From: an uncultured Bacilli bacterium
Lineage (GTDB): Bacteria; Bacillota_I; Bacilli_A; RF39; UBA660
DNA length: 19,074 bases
Assembly (NCBI GenBank): GCA_934169415.1
Contig: CAKPNP010000023.1
Coordinates: forward strand, 1 to 19,074
Direction: 5' to 3'
In this document: in pieces, positions 6,560-14,416 of the stretch
Position numbering within the stretch: position 1 is the first letter of the stretch
Layout of the letters: each line of letters starts with the position of its first letter
Position numbers and translations under genes: made by a program
Notes under the pieces: generated by a model
The model's input: the letters and a program-made list of their open reading frames with translations, nothing else
The model's database searches: none
What the model was told of the DNA's origin: nothing

Positions 6560-7660
6560 ATGGATAGAGTTATAGATTTATCTGAGTTAAGTAAATATGC
6601 TAGCATGCAAAGAGTGTTAAATTTTAATTTTTCAACAAATATGTTATTTAGATGTACTAATAAAAAATATGCAAATGATTTTAAAAGAGGAAGAATCAGA
6701 TTTAATCAACCGGAATATTGGATAAAAGAAGAAGAAAAAGGAAATAAGGGATTAGGTGATTCTCTGGAAGGAACTTTTTTAACAACAAATTTTAATGATA
6801 ATTCAGAATTTATAAATAATTTAAAGAAAAATGATGATTTAGAGTATTTTATTAAAGATTATAAATTATATTTTAGAAGAAAAAATATTAAGAAACTATA
6901 TTGTTTTTGTTTATACGGTTTGAATGATGATAGTTTTAAAGAAAAAAGCATTGATTGTTTTGGCAAAGAACATTATTATTCAAGAATAGATAAAGGTTAT
7001 TTTTCATCTTTTTCAAATAGGGTAACAAAAGAAAAATATAATCGAGAAGATGAAAATAGAGATGTAGTAATTTTTATTAATAATCCTCATTTATTTTTTG
7101 AAAAAATAAGACAATTTTTTATAAAATTAGGAGTTGGCAAAGACAATATTATAATATCACCAGTTCAGTATGTTAATCGTCAAGAAAATTCAGTTTCTTT
7201 AGTTCCTTATCCACATGAGTTATTATTAAAAGATAATTATTATTCTAATCAAAGTGAGATAAGAATAATAATTAATTCAAATAGTGATGAGCTAATTCAA
7301 TATATGAATGATAATAATAATATAATTGATATTGGTGATATTAGTGATATAGTTGATATATATGATTATTATTTTGATGATTTGATTTTAGAAAAAAATG
7401 GGAATATTTTGTTATTTACATTACCATTTCCTATTCAAGAAAAGTTAGAGGATATGTCTTTACGTCGTTTATTATCAATTTTTGCGCAAGTTTCAAATGA
7501 TGAACTACCATATGAGACTAGTTTAGATGAACGAATTAAGATTATTACTTTGATAAAGAAATTAATTAAAAACAAGTATAATATATTTTTGTACGTTGAA
7601 GATGGTCTAATAAGATTATCAAACGTTGTGGGAAATCTAGAAGAATTGTTAGATAAGTAA
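6560..7660 (+). CDS. Uncharacterised protein with DUF2971-like features
   Basis: A 366-residue soluble protein with no signal peptide or membrane helix. The N-terminal part reads MLFRCTNKKYANDFKRGRIR (28-47) and then GDSLEGTF (66-73). Near residue 230 comes YSNQSEIRIII. In DUF2971-type proteins a similar order is seen: an N-terminal 'Yr.t....l..g.irf', then 'D..EG', then a late 'Y..E.E.Ri'. That likeness is from pattern only; the family is poorly understood, and some members sit in phage-defence or accessory regions. The C-terminal 80 residues are helical and Leu/Ile/Lys-rich. ATG 6560 follows AAGGAAGTGAT at 6545-6555, one mismatch from the ideal Shine-Dalgarno; the in-frame GTG at 6551 lies inside it. 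The gene lies inside the DNA bracketed by the direct repeats. Confidence 0.8.
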   Translation: MDRVIDLSELSKYASMQRVLNFNFSTNMLFRCTNKKYANDFKRGRIRFNQPEYWIKEEEKGNKGLGDSLEGTFLTTNFNDNSEFINNLKKNDDLEYFIKDYKLYFRRKNIKKLYCFCLYGLNDDSFKEKSIDCFGKEHYYSRIDKGYFSSFSNRVTKEKYNREDENRDVVIFINNPHLFFEKIRQFFIKLGVGKDNIIISPVQYVNRQENSVSLVPYPHELLLKDNYYSNQSEIRIIINSNSDELIQYMNDNNNIIDIGDISDIVDIYDYYFDDLILEKNGNILLFTLPFPIQEKLEDMSLRRLLSIFAQVSNDELPYETSLDERIKIITLIKKLIKNKYNIFLYVEDGLIRLSNVVGNLEELLDK

Positions 7661-7678
7661 AAAAATTATAATTTTAGA

Positions 7679-7698
7679 CTATATTTATAGTTTTTTAT
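7679..7698 (+). terminator. Weak hairpin terminator after the 6560 gene
   Basis: CTAT/ATAG stem with a 4-nt loop, followed by TTTTTTATT. The stem is short and all but GC-free, so this is a possible terminator only. Confidence 0.3.
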
Positions 7699-7727
7699 TA
7701 TGCCAAAATAGAAAGAGAGGATGATAT

Positions 7728-7859
7728 ATGAACTTGAAAATTAACCCAATAAATACTATATATCATTTAAAATCAATTGGATTTCATAACCAAAGGAAAA
7801 AGAAAGCATATAAATTTAATCCTAATAGAAGGATAAAAGATAGAAAAAGTTTGAGTTAG
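7728..7859 (+). CDS. Small basic ORF, possibly the start of a decayed locus
   Basis: 43 codons, opening MNLKINPINTIYHLKSIG and ending KDRKSLS. It is preceded by AGAGAGG at 7714-7720, a plausible Shine-Dalgarno. The peptide is strongly basic with no membrane segment or known motif. It is followed by about 480 bp of fragmented reading frames, so it may be either a real small gene or the surviving start of a broken one. No function is recognised. Confidence 0.35.
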   Translation: MNLKINPINTIYHLKSIGFHNQRKKKAYKFNPNRRIKDRKSLS

Positions 7860-7869
7860 TCATTGAATT

Positions 7870-8343
7870 ATAAATTGTTAAGAAATTTTATGAATTTAAA
7901 ATATGAAAAACAATATAACGAAAAAATCAAATCTGTTAAAATATTTTATTCAATAAAGAATATGTAAAAGTAAAAAACATTTGATTCGATGAATAATGTT
8001 ATTAAGAAAAAAAGTAGTAGAACTTCAACCTAATTACTTAATGAAGTAAACACTTTACTAAATATCAAATATTAGAAAAAAAATAGTAATTTTAAGCAGA
8101 ATGTAAAATCAATTATTACTAGAAATCAAAATTTAACAGTCGAAAATAATAAATTATATTGATGATATATTAGAAATAATAAACAAACTTTTAGAAATAT
8201 ATTATAATTGTAAGCAAATATACAAACTGAAATTAAAGATTATTATGAAAATGAAGCCTTTGATGACTGATGTTATTAAAATGTTACACGGTACTGCTAA
8301 ACAAGATCAATGCGATAAAAATAATTTTGATTTAGTTTTATGA
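7870..8343 (+). pseudogene. Decayed coding region, possibly LXG-domain-like
   Basis: No frame stays open for long. Coding-like pieces appear in shifting frames, broken by stops: MNLKYEKQYNEKIKSVKIFY (from 7890), KTFDSMNNVIKKK, LLNEVNTLL, FKQNVKSIITRNQNLTVENN and EIKDYYENEAFDD. They are helical and charged. Their order (a coiled stretch, a 'GKtFDSM..yI'-like segment, then 'fk..V.siI') loosely recalls the LXG N-terminal domain of type VII-secreted polymorphic toxins. That likeness is weak and is inference. What the sequence shows directly is a stretch of broken frames consistent with a dying gene between an intact orphan and an exporter operon. Confidence 0.4.
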
Positions 8344-8418
8344 TAATTTCCTAGAAAACTATTAAGTTATATATAAAAAATAGTATTTTTATTGTATAAT
8401 TATAAATAGTGGTGATGT

Positions 8419-10176
8419 ATGGTGAAACAAAAAAATTTTTTAAAAGTAAGTTTAAATGGCACTTTTGTTTATATAATACTTGTAATTATATTAAGTATTA
8501 TTTATTCTAAATTGGTTATAATTGTGCCAAAATTTATAGAGTATGCTTTAGATGGTGTAATATATAAAAATGAAAGCGTAATTCCTAATTATATTTCCTT
8601 TTTTTTCTATAATAATTCATGGCAATCAAAAATATTAGTATTAACAATTTATTTAATTTTAATTAATATATGTATTTTTTTTGTTTCATATACAAAAAGT
8701 AAAATAGGGACACTATTTAATTTAAAAATAAACGAAAACATCAAACAATCAGTTTTGGAGCATATTTCAAATATTGAATATTTAAGTTACAGCAAAATAA
8801 AAAAATCAGATATTACTCAAAGAATTAATAATGATGCTGAAGTTTATTCAGATTTTTTTAATTCGATAATTAATTTGTTTTTAGATACGATTTTTATAAT
8901 TGGATTTTCAATTCAGGAAATATTAAAATTAAGCTCTTTAATTGGAACATTTATATTTATAATATGTTTATTAATTATATTACTGTCACTATGGTATTTT
9001 AAAATTTCTAAACCTCTAGTTGAAGATATTGTAGATAAAAATGAAATCGTAATTAAAAAAACGACTAACTCTGTTATAAATTCTAAAATGCTGAAAGCTT
9101 TTAATAGGCAAGATGATGAAAAATCTGAATTTAAAAAGGTTAATGATCAATATAAGAAAAGTGATATAAAATTAGCAAAGATGAATGTAATATATGGTAT
9201 AACAACACATTCATTAAGAAATTTTAAAGAACCATTTATTTTACTTGTGGGTGGAATTTTAGTAGTTAAAGGAGATTTAACATTAGTTGGTGTTATGCTA
9301 TTGATCACTTATTCAACAAAAATAACCGCTTATATTTATAATTCAGTAGTAAAATTGCAAAATTTAAATAAATTCCTAGTTGCTTATAAAAAATTGAGTA
9401 ATTTGATGAATGTTATTGAAGAAGATAATATTAGAAAATTAAAAAAATTAGATGGAAACATTATTTTTGAAAATGTTTCAATAATTATTAATGACAGAAT
9501 TTATCTTAAAAATTTAAATTTTGAATTAAATAAAAACGAAAATGTTGCAATTATAGGAGACAATGGTAGTGGAAAAACTTTGATTGCTAAAACTTTATTA
9601 GGTTTTTATAATTATACTGGAAATATTTATATTGGTAATCTAAATATTAAAGAAGTTAATCAAAAATCTATTAGAAGATATATAGGAATTGTATTGCAAG
9701 ATACTTATATGTTTAATGATTCAATAAAAAACAATATTAATGTGGTAAATAAAGATTTGACAGATGATGATATTGTTAGATTATGCAAAATATCTTGTTT
9801 AGAAAATGATATTGCATTATTTGATGATAAATATAATCATATTCTTGAAAATAATGGAAGTAATATATCAGGAGGACAAAAACAAAGGATTGCTATAGCG
9901 CGTACATTAGCAATGGATACTGAATATGTTATATTCGATGATTCTTTATCAAAATTAGATAGTGCAACTAAATTAGAAATATTAAACAACTTAATTAAAA
10001 TGAATAAAGGAACAATTATTATTTCACACGATAGAAATGTTGTTGAAAAATGCGATCATGTATTATTTATCGACAATAATAATGTTACTTATGATACACA
10101 TACTAATTTACTTAATAATCCAAATTATAGTAAGTTTATTGATGTAGATGATAATGTTATATTGGAGGAGGATTAA
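8419..10176 (+). CDS. ABC exporter subunit with degenerate Walker B (TMD-NBD half transporter)
   Basis: A 585-residue half transporter of the type I exporter (ABCB/MDR-like) fold. An N-terminal transmembrane domain, about 1-330, has six predicted helices. The nucleotide-binding domain has Walker A GDNGSGKT (379-386), a Q-loop near GIVLQDTY, a canonical signature SGGQ (484-487), Walker B YVIFDDS with D508 where the catalytic glutamate normally sits, and H537 (ISHD). The Asp substitution marks it as the degenerate-site partner of a heterodimer. The stop is one base from the start of the second subunit, so they form an operon. GGTGAT at 8411-8416 lies close to ATG 8419, and GTG 8422 is an alternative start; TATAAT at 8395-8400 is a likely -10. 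The substrate is unknown; the exporter could handle a peptide, lipid or drug. Confidence 0.92.
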   Translation: MVKQKNFLKVSLNGTFVYIILVIILSIIYSKLVIIVPKFIEYALDGVIYKNESVIPNYISFFFYNNSWQSKILVLTIYLILINICIFFVSYTKSKIGTLFNLKINENIKQSVLEHISNIEYLSYSKIKKSDITQRINNDAEVYSDFFNSIINLFLDTIFIIGFSIQEILKLSSLIGTFIFIICLLIILLSLWYFKISKPLVEDIVDKNEIVIKKTTNSVINSKMLKAFNRQDDEKSEFKKVNDQYKKSDIKLAKMNVIYGITTHSLRNFKEPFILLVGGILVVKGDLTLVGVMLLITYSTKITAYIYNSVVKLQNLNKFLVAYKKLSNLMNVIEEDNIRKLKKLDGNIIFENVSIIINDRIYLKNLNFELNKNENVAIIGDNGSGKTLIAKTLLGFYNYTGNIYIGNLNIKEVNQKSIRRYIGIVLQDTYMFNDSIKNNINVVNKDLTDDDIVRLCKISCLENDIALFDDKYNHILENNGSNISGGQKQRIAIARTLAMDTEYVIFDDSLSKLDSATKLEILNNLIKMNKGTIIISHDRNVVEKCDHVLFIDNNNVTYDTHTNLLNNPNYSKFIDVDDNVILEED

Positions 10177-10177
10177 T

Positions 10178-11881
10178 ATGTTAAAAAGTATTTATAATAA
10201 TTACAAAAAGCAAGCAAGAAATACAGCTGTCGGTTGGCTTCTAACTAGTATAATGGTAGTTATTTTTATAAGTTTTACTATTATAATGGTTGAATATGCT
10301 ATTCCAAGTAAAAATATAAAATTAATAATAGTATTATCGATTATATATTTTTGTGTAAATATTTTAAGAACAATTACTACTTTTTTTGAAGATTTAAATG
10401 GTGAATCATTTATAAAGGAATTGGAAGCTGATTATAGAGAAAAAATATATTTTAAAATTCAAGATTTGAAAGAAAATGAACTTGATCAAATCAAGGCAGG
10501 CGAAATCTTAGAAAATATGTTAAATGATACAAAAAATATAGCAAGATTTTATAGTGATGGAATAATACGCTCTTATTGTGGTGGTATCGTAAGACTTTTA
10601 GGAACTATTTTTGTATTAATGTATTTGAACGTTCCTATAATGATAGTAGTACTTTTTATATATATTTTGGGTTTTGTAATAACAAATTTATTTAATAAAA
10701 AATCTATTGAATATACAAAATTAAAAAGAAAAATTAATGCTAAAATTTTAAATTGGTCTAATGATCAAATATATGGATTTTCAACGATAAAAATATTATT
10801 GATTGAAGGCCAAAGAGCAAAAGAATTATCTGAATTAATTAAAGAATATAATAATACTACAAATAAATTAGAAAAAAATATTAGAACTTATACATACTTA
10901 TATGAATTTATTATTTCTTTTATTATTGTGTTTAATGTATGTTATGGTAGTATTGGTGTGGTAAATGGATTAATTTCTTATGGTTCACTGATAGTTTTAG
11001 TGAGATACATTTCAACTCCAGAGACATATGCCAAGTGGGTAATAGAGGGATTCCAGATCAGAAATTTAGGAAAAATATCATATAACAGAATAATGGATTT
11101 ACTAAATAAAAAAGAGGAAGATATTAAAATAGGAGAAAAAATAGATGTTATTGAGAAAATAAAATTTGATAATGTTAATTTTAGCTATGATAATAGAAAT
11201 AATGTTTTGACAAAAATAAATATCGAAGCTAATAAAGGCGATAAAATAGCATTGATAGGAAAAACAGGTTGTGGAAAAACAAGTTTAGTAAATTTAATCT
11301 GTAGATTTTATGACTTAGATAGTGGCGAAATTTTAATCAATGAAAAGAATTATAAGAATTATAGTTTAGAAAGTTTAAGGTCTAAGATAGGTTATATAAT
11401 GCAAAATGTTGTTATTTTTGATGGAACGATATTAGAAAATATAAATTATGTTAATAATGATGTAAGTAGAGATGAAATAATTAATATTTGTAAGAAATTA
11501 AAATTACATGATAAAATAATTGATTTATCAAATGGATATGACACATTTATTACTTCTGATACTGATTTGCTATCAACAGGTGAAAAACAATTATTAAACT
11601 TTGCTAGAGTAATGGTAGAAAAAACTGAAATAATAATTTTAGATGAGGCAACAGCATCATTGAGTTATAATTCCGAGATGTTAATTAGAAATGCTATAGA
11701 AGAAATAACAAAAAATAAAATTTCATTTATAATTGCACATAGATTATCTACAATCAAAGAATGTTCACAAATTTTATATCTTGATAAAGGAAAAATTATT
11801 GAACGAGGAAATCATGAAGAATTAATTAATAAGAAAAGTAACTATTTTCAACTTTTAACAAAAGATAGTAAAGCTAAATAA
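10178..11881 (+). CDS. ABC exporter subunit with catalytic Walker B and degenerate signature
   Basis: A 567-residue half transporter paired with the preceding gene. The transmembrane domain covers about 1-320. The nucleotide-binding domain has Walker A GKTGCGKT (361-368), a Q-loop in YIMQNVVIF, a non-canonical signature LSTGE (465-469) in place of LSGGQ, Walker B IIILDEATAS with the catalytic E490, and H521 (IAHRLST). This matches heterodimeric exporters such as BmrCD and TM287/288, where the degenerate ATP site uses the Walker motifs of one subunit and the signature of the other. GGAGGAGG at 10164-10171 supports ATG 10178, and the one-base gap to the previous stop implies translational coupling. 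A strong hairpin terminator follows at 12047. Confidence 0.93.
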   Translation: MLKSIYNNYKKQARNTAVGWLLTSIMVVIFISFTIIMVEYAIPSKNIKLIIVLSIIYFCVNILRTITTFFEDLNGESFIKELEADYREKIYFKIQDLKENELDQIKAGEILENMLNDTKNIARFYSDGIIRSYCGGIVRLLGTIFVLMYLNVPIMIVVLFIYILGFVITNLFNKKSIEYTKLKRKINAKILNWSNDQIYGFSTIKILLIEGQRAKELSELIKEYNNTTNKLEKNIRTYTYLYEFIISFIIVFNVCYGSIGVVNGLISYGSLIVLVRYISTPETYAKWVIEGFQIRNLGKISYNRIMDLLNKKEEDIKIGEKIDVIEKIKFDNVNFSYDNRNNVLTKINIEANKGDKIALIGKTGCGKTSLVNLICRFYDLDSGEILINEKNYKNYSLESLRSKIGYIMQNVVIFDGTILENINYVNNDVSRDEIINICKKLKLHDKIIDLSNGYDTFITSDTDLLSTGEKQLLNFARVMVEKTEIIILDEATASLSYNSEMLIRNAIEEITKNKISFIIAHRLSTIKECSQILYLDKGKIIERGNHEELINKKSNYFQLLTKDSKAK

Positions 11882-12046
11882 GATAACCACTGTAGAAATT
11901 ATTTATTTAAATCATAATAAATTAACAAGGAAGAAAGTTTCATAATTAACAAATTTTGTTTTTAACTATTTTAATAAGATAGTAACATAGTATGCTACAA
12001 TATTTGTGAAGATATGTTAAAAGGTAAAGCTTTCTTGAATTGATAG
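11882..12046. other. Untranslated stretch after the ABC operon
   Basis: About 165 bp of AT-rich sequence between the exporter stop and the terminator. The only frame with a start near its end is a 9-codon one at 12014-12043, opening MLKGKAF, with a poor ribosome site; I do not regard it as a gene. Nothing else is recognised. Confidence 0.4.
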
Positions 12047-12097
12047 AGCAATAATATTACAAACTATTTGTTTGTTAATATTTATTGCTTTTTTATT
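12047..12097 (+). terminator. Strong Rho-independent terminator of the ABC operon region
   Basis: AGCAATAATATTACAAAC pairs with GTTTGTTAATATTTATTGCT around the loop TATTT, with single-base bulges, and ends in TTTTTTATTT. It is the longest stem in the window and closes the inserted segment shortly before the right direct repeat. Confidence 0.85.
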
Positions 12098-12189
12098 TAA
12101 TAAATTTAAGTAAAAAAAATTATTTTATCATTTTAATTGTTTACATAAGAAAATATGCTATATATTCTTATATAAAAGGTACCTAAAAG

Positions 12190-12707
12190 ATTCCTTTTTT
12201 GAGATAAGTAAAAAATAGAAACCAGTAACAATTTTCTTAGTTGAAAAAATAAATGGATATGCCTCTGGATTAACTGATAATAGAAATGATAATACTGTTG
12301 TAATTCTTATAAATACTGAAGGTCTATTATTTGAAAGTACTTTACATCATGAAATGATGCATTATATTGATTGCTATTTAGCTAATATTATTGGTGCTAA
12401 TGCACTTGAGGAAAGTATGAAACCTTATAATCCAAAAGGATTTGCATATGGATTACAGACTAACGAATATGTATATTATTATTCAACACCAGCTTACTTT
12501 TTATCAGCATATAGCAAATCTAATTATAAAGAAGATCGAGCAGTAATATTCGCTGATATGATGTTTAGATCATTAAAAAAAGACTATTATACTCAAGGAA
12601 ATCCCATAAATGAAAAAGCTAAATTAATAAGTAGCCAGTTGGATAGATATTTTGATTGTGTATCAGATTCTATTAAAGAACATTGGGAAAGATTTATCGA
12701 ATGGTAA
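12190..12707 (+). pseudogene. Truncated metalloprotease pseudogene (second copy)
   Basis: This copies the protease gene at 5176 from about residue 209 to the stop codon but lacks the signal anchor, linker and first part of the catalytic domain. TGG has become TAG at 12216-12218, giving an early in-frame stop. After it the frame stays open to TAA 12705-12707 and still holds HEMMH and the EDRAVIFADMM segment. The 117-codon ORF that starts inside HEMMH (12354) has no Shine-Dalgarno and no complete active site, so it is not a functional gene. Most differences from the intact copy are silent or conservative, so the duplication is recent or has been homogenised by gene conversion. Confidence 0.85.
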
Positions 12708-12841
12708 ATTTATTTAATATAATTATATACTAATATATATATTTAATATCACTTTATATAATGGTATTCATAAACTATTTTAGGAGGAATTAGTATGAAA
12801 GATTATAAAGTGGTAATAGATGCTGGTCATGGGGGTACTGA
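12190..12841 (+). repeat. Right copy of the ~650-bp direct repeat
   Basis: Partner of 5801-6452 at a constant offset of 6389. Here the amidase half is intact and runs on into a full gene, while the protease half is truncated at its 5' end. The left edge, at the T-run before GAGATAAGT, is the junction where unrelated sequence meets protease sequence. Confidence 0.92.
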
Positions 12842-13961
12842 TCCTGGAGCTAGTGGCAATGGTATAATCGAAAAGGATCTTACTTTAGAAATATCAAATT
12901 ATATGTATGAAAGATTAAAAAATCTGGGGATTCCTGTTAAAATTACAAGGACAACAGATGAAACTTTATCTCCTACTGAAAGAGTAGAAAGAGTATTAGA
13001 TGCGTATGGAAACGATCCTAATGTTATAGTTGTATCTAATCACATAAATGCAGGAGGTGGTGAAGGCGCTGAAGTAATATATGCTTTAAGAAATACTTCC
13101 ACTTTACCTGATTTAATTTTATCTGAATTAGAAAAAGAGGGTCAAATAATAAGAAAAGCATATCAAAGAAGATTACCAAGTGATACATCCAAAGACTACT
13201 ATTTCATGCAAAGAAATACAGGAGATACTCAATCAATTACTGTGGAATATGGATTTTTAGATAATGAAAAAGATGCCCAAAAGCTAAAAAATAACTACAT
13301 AGATTATACAGATGCTGTAATAAGAGCATTACTTGAGTATATTGGATACTCTACTACAGGCAACACATATACTGTAAAAAAAGGTGATAGTTTATGGAGT
13401 ATATCAAAAAAACTTGGCGTAACAGTAGATGAATTAAAAAAATATAATAATTTAACATCAAACCTACTAAACATAGGTCAAGTTTTAAAAATACCAACAA
13501 AAGATGAAACAATAATAGATACAAATACTTATACCGTAAAAAGGGGAGACACATTATACTCTATAGCAAACGCATATAATATATCAGTAAATGAATTAAA
13601 AAATTATAACAATTTAACATCAAATACACTAAGCATAGGACAAATACTTAAAATACCAACAACAAGTGAAACTGTAGGAAATACTTATGTTGTAAAAAGA
13701 GGAGATAGCTTGTATTCTATAGCAAATGCATACAATACATCAGTAAATGAATTAAAAAAATATAACAATTTAACTTCAAACCTATTAAGTATAGGTCAAG
13801 TATTAAAAATACCAACTGGAACTACTACTACATATGTTGTAAAAAAAGGAGATAGTTTGTATTCTATAGCAAATAAATACAACACAACAGTAGAAAGTAT
13901 TAAAAATAAAAACAACTTAACATCAAACCTATTAAGTATAGGTCAAGTGTTAATAATATGA
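12795..13961 (+). CDS. N-acetylmuramoyl-L-alanine amidase (Amidase_3) with four LysM domains
   Basis: A 388-residue zinc amidase that cuts the bond between N-acetylmuramic acid and L-alanine in peptidoglycan. The catalytic domain, about 1-185, carries the expected residues: H12 in DAGHGG, E26 in IIEKDL, H83 in SNHINA, and the catalytic E151 in ITVEYGF. Four LysM peptidoglycan-binding modules follow, at about residues 191-235, 245-289, 297-341 and 346-388. Each has a YTVK.GD.L.SI core and ends NLTSN.L.IGQ.L. AGGAGG at 12782-12787 and ATG 12795 give an unambiguous start. No signal peptide is present, which is unusual for a wall enzyme and suggests lysis-dependent or non-classical release. A second, dead copy of its 5' end lies at 6406. 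Confidence 0.95.
   Translation: MKDYKVVIDAGHGGTDPGASGNGIIEKDLTLEISNYMYERLKNLGIPVKITRTTDETLSPTERVERVLDAYGNDPNVIVVSNHINAGGGEGAEVIYALRNTSTLPDLILSELEKEGQIIRKAYQRRLPSDTSKDYYFMQRNTGDTQSITVEYGFLDNEKDAQKLKNNYIDYTDAVIRALLEYIGYSTTGNTYTVKKGDSLWSISKKLGVTVDELKKYNNLTSNLLNIGQVLKIPTKDETIIDTNTYTVKRGDTLYSIANAYNISVNELKNYNNLTSNTLSIGQILKIPTTSETVGNTYVVKRGDSLYSIANAYNTSVNELKKYNNLTSNLLSIGQVLKIPTGTTTTYVVKKGDSLYSIANKYNTTVESIKNKNNLTSNLLSIGQVLII
13365..13958 (+). repeat. Four tandem LysM-coding repeats
   Basis: Units start near 13365, 13527, 13683 and 13830, each about 130 bp plus a variable linker of 5-30 bp. The middle units share long identical stretches, such as the codons for NELKKYNNLTSN, so recombination could change the copy number. 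Confidence 0.85.
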
Positions 13962-13968
13962 GTATTAT

Positions 13969-13999
13969 AAATACACATCGATAACAATGTGTATTTTTT
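13969..13999 (+). terminator. Rho-independent terminator of the amidase gene
   Basis: AAATACACAT (13969-13978) pairs with ATGTGTATTT (13987-13996) over an 8-nt loop, with a run of six Ts. It starts 7 bp after the stop codon. Confidence 0.88.
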
Positions 14000-14026
14000 A
14001 GTATAATAAAAAATGTTATTATAAAA

Positions 14027-14032
14027 TATAAT
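14027..14032 (+). promoter_or_regulatory. -10 box directly before a start codon (leaderless mRNA)
   Basis: A perfect TATAAT ends six bases before the ATG at 14039. With a usual -10 to start distance of 6-7 nt, transcription would begin at or next to the A of the start codon. No purine-rich Shine-Dalgarno is present. Confidence 0.5.
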
Positions 14033-14038
14033 AATACT

Positions 14039-14416
14039 ATGAATGAAAAACTAGATAGGTTAGAAGATATCAAAATAGAAAATTTTGTATGGATTATATA
14101 TATTGGAATTATAGCATTGAGTTTTTATGCAAATAGCAAAGAAAAAGATTTTATATTATATAATGACTTAAAAAGTAAATCTGAATATCAAAATTTGATG
14201 ATATTAATATTTGGAATCTTACTTATTATATATATATATTTTGCTATTGATAGTTATATGGATGTCAAAAATTTAGATGATGATGATACGGAAAAGAAAA
14301 AAGCATTAATTTATGCTTCTTTTATAGGTTCATTTCTAATTTTAATAAGTGGAATTATATTTCTAACTATAGCTATACTAGATGATAATATTGATACAGA
14401 AATTGCATTTAATTAA
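14039..14416 (+). CDS. Small membrane protein, three transmembrane helices
   Basis: A 125-residue protein of unknown function. Hydrophobic segments lie at about residues 16-32, 52-71 and 88-113, separated by charged loops; the second loop contains DDDDTEKKK. The N-terminus is acidic and basic and the C-terminus acidic. No family is recognised. The gene has no Shine-Dalgarno but a TATAAT box just before the ATG, so its mRNA is probably leaderless. Its TAA stop overlaps the stop of the convergent methyltransferase gene, so transcription of the two may interfere. Confidence 0.75.
   Translation: MNEKLDRLEDIKIENFVWIIYIGIIALSFYANSKEKDFILYNDLKSKSEYQNLMILIFGILLIIYIYFAIDSYMDVKNLDDDDTEKKKALIYASFIGSFLILISGIIFLTIAILDDNIDTEIAFN

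Noticed and set aside
8245..8343. 32-codon ORF MKMKPLMTDV...
   Set aside because: No ribosome site, and it sits among broken frames of the decayed region. More likely debris than a gene.
12140..12168. Possible promoter TTTACA with TATTCT or TATATT before the right repeat
   Set aside because: The -10 is poor or the spacing wrong in each alignment, and the AT content makes chance matches likely. A promoter for the amidase may be here, but I cannot place it.
6453..12189. Inserted segment considered as an insertion sequence or transposon
   Set aside because: No transposase, integrase or terminal inverted repeats can be seen; the flanking repeats are gene segments, which fits homologous recombination better.
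12354..12707. 117-codon frame beginning inside HEMMH
   Set aside because: The ATG is an internal methionine of the protease motif, there is no Shine-Dalgarno, and the catalytic domain is cut. Treated as part of the pseudogene.
13354..13554. Minus-strand Leu-rich frame over the LysM region
   Set aside because: Antisense shadow of the LysM repeats with no start signals.
13365..13958. Regular repeats considered as a CRISPR array
   Set aside because: The repeats are about 130-bp protein-coding LysM units in one open frame, not short repeats with unique spacers.
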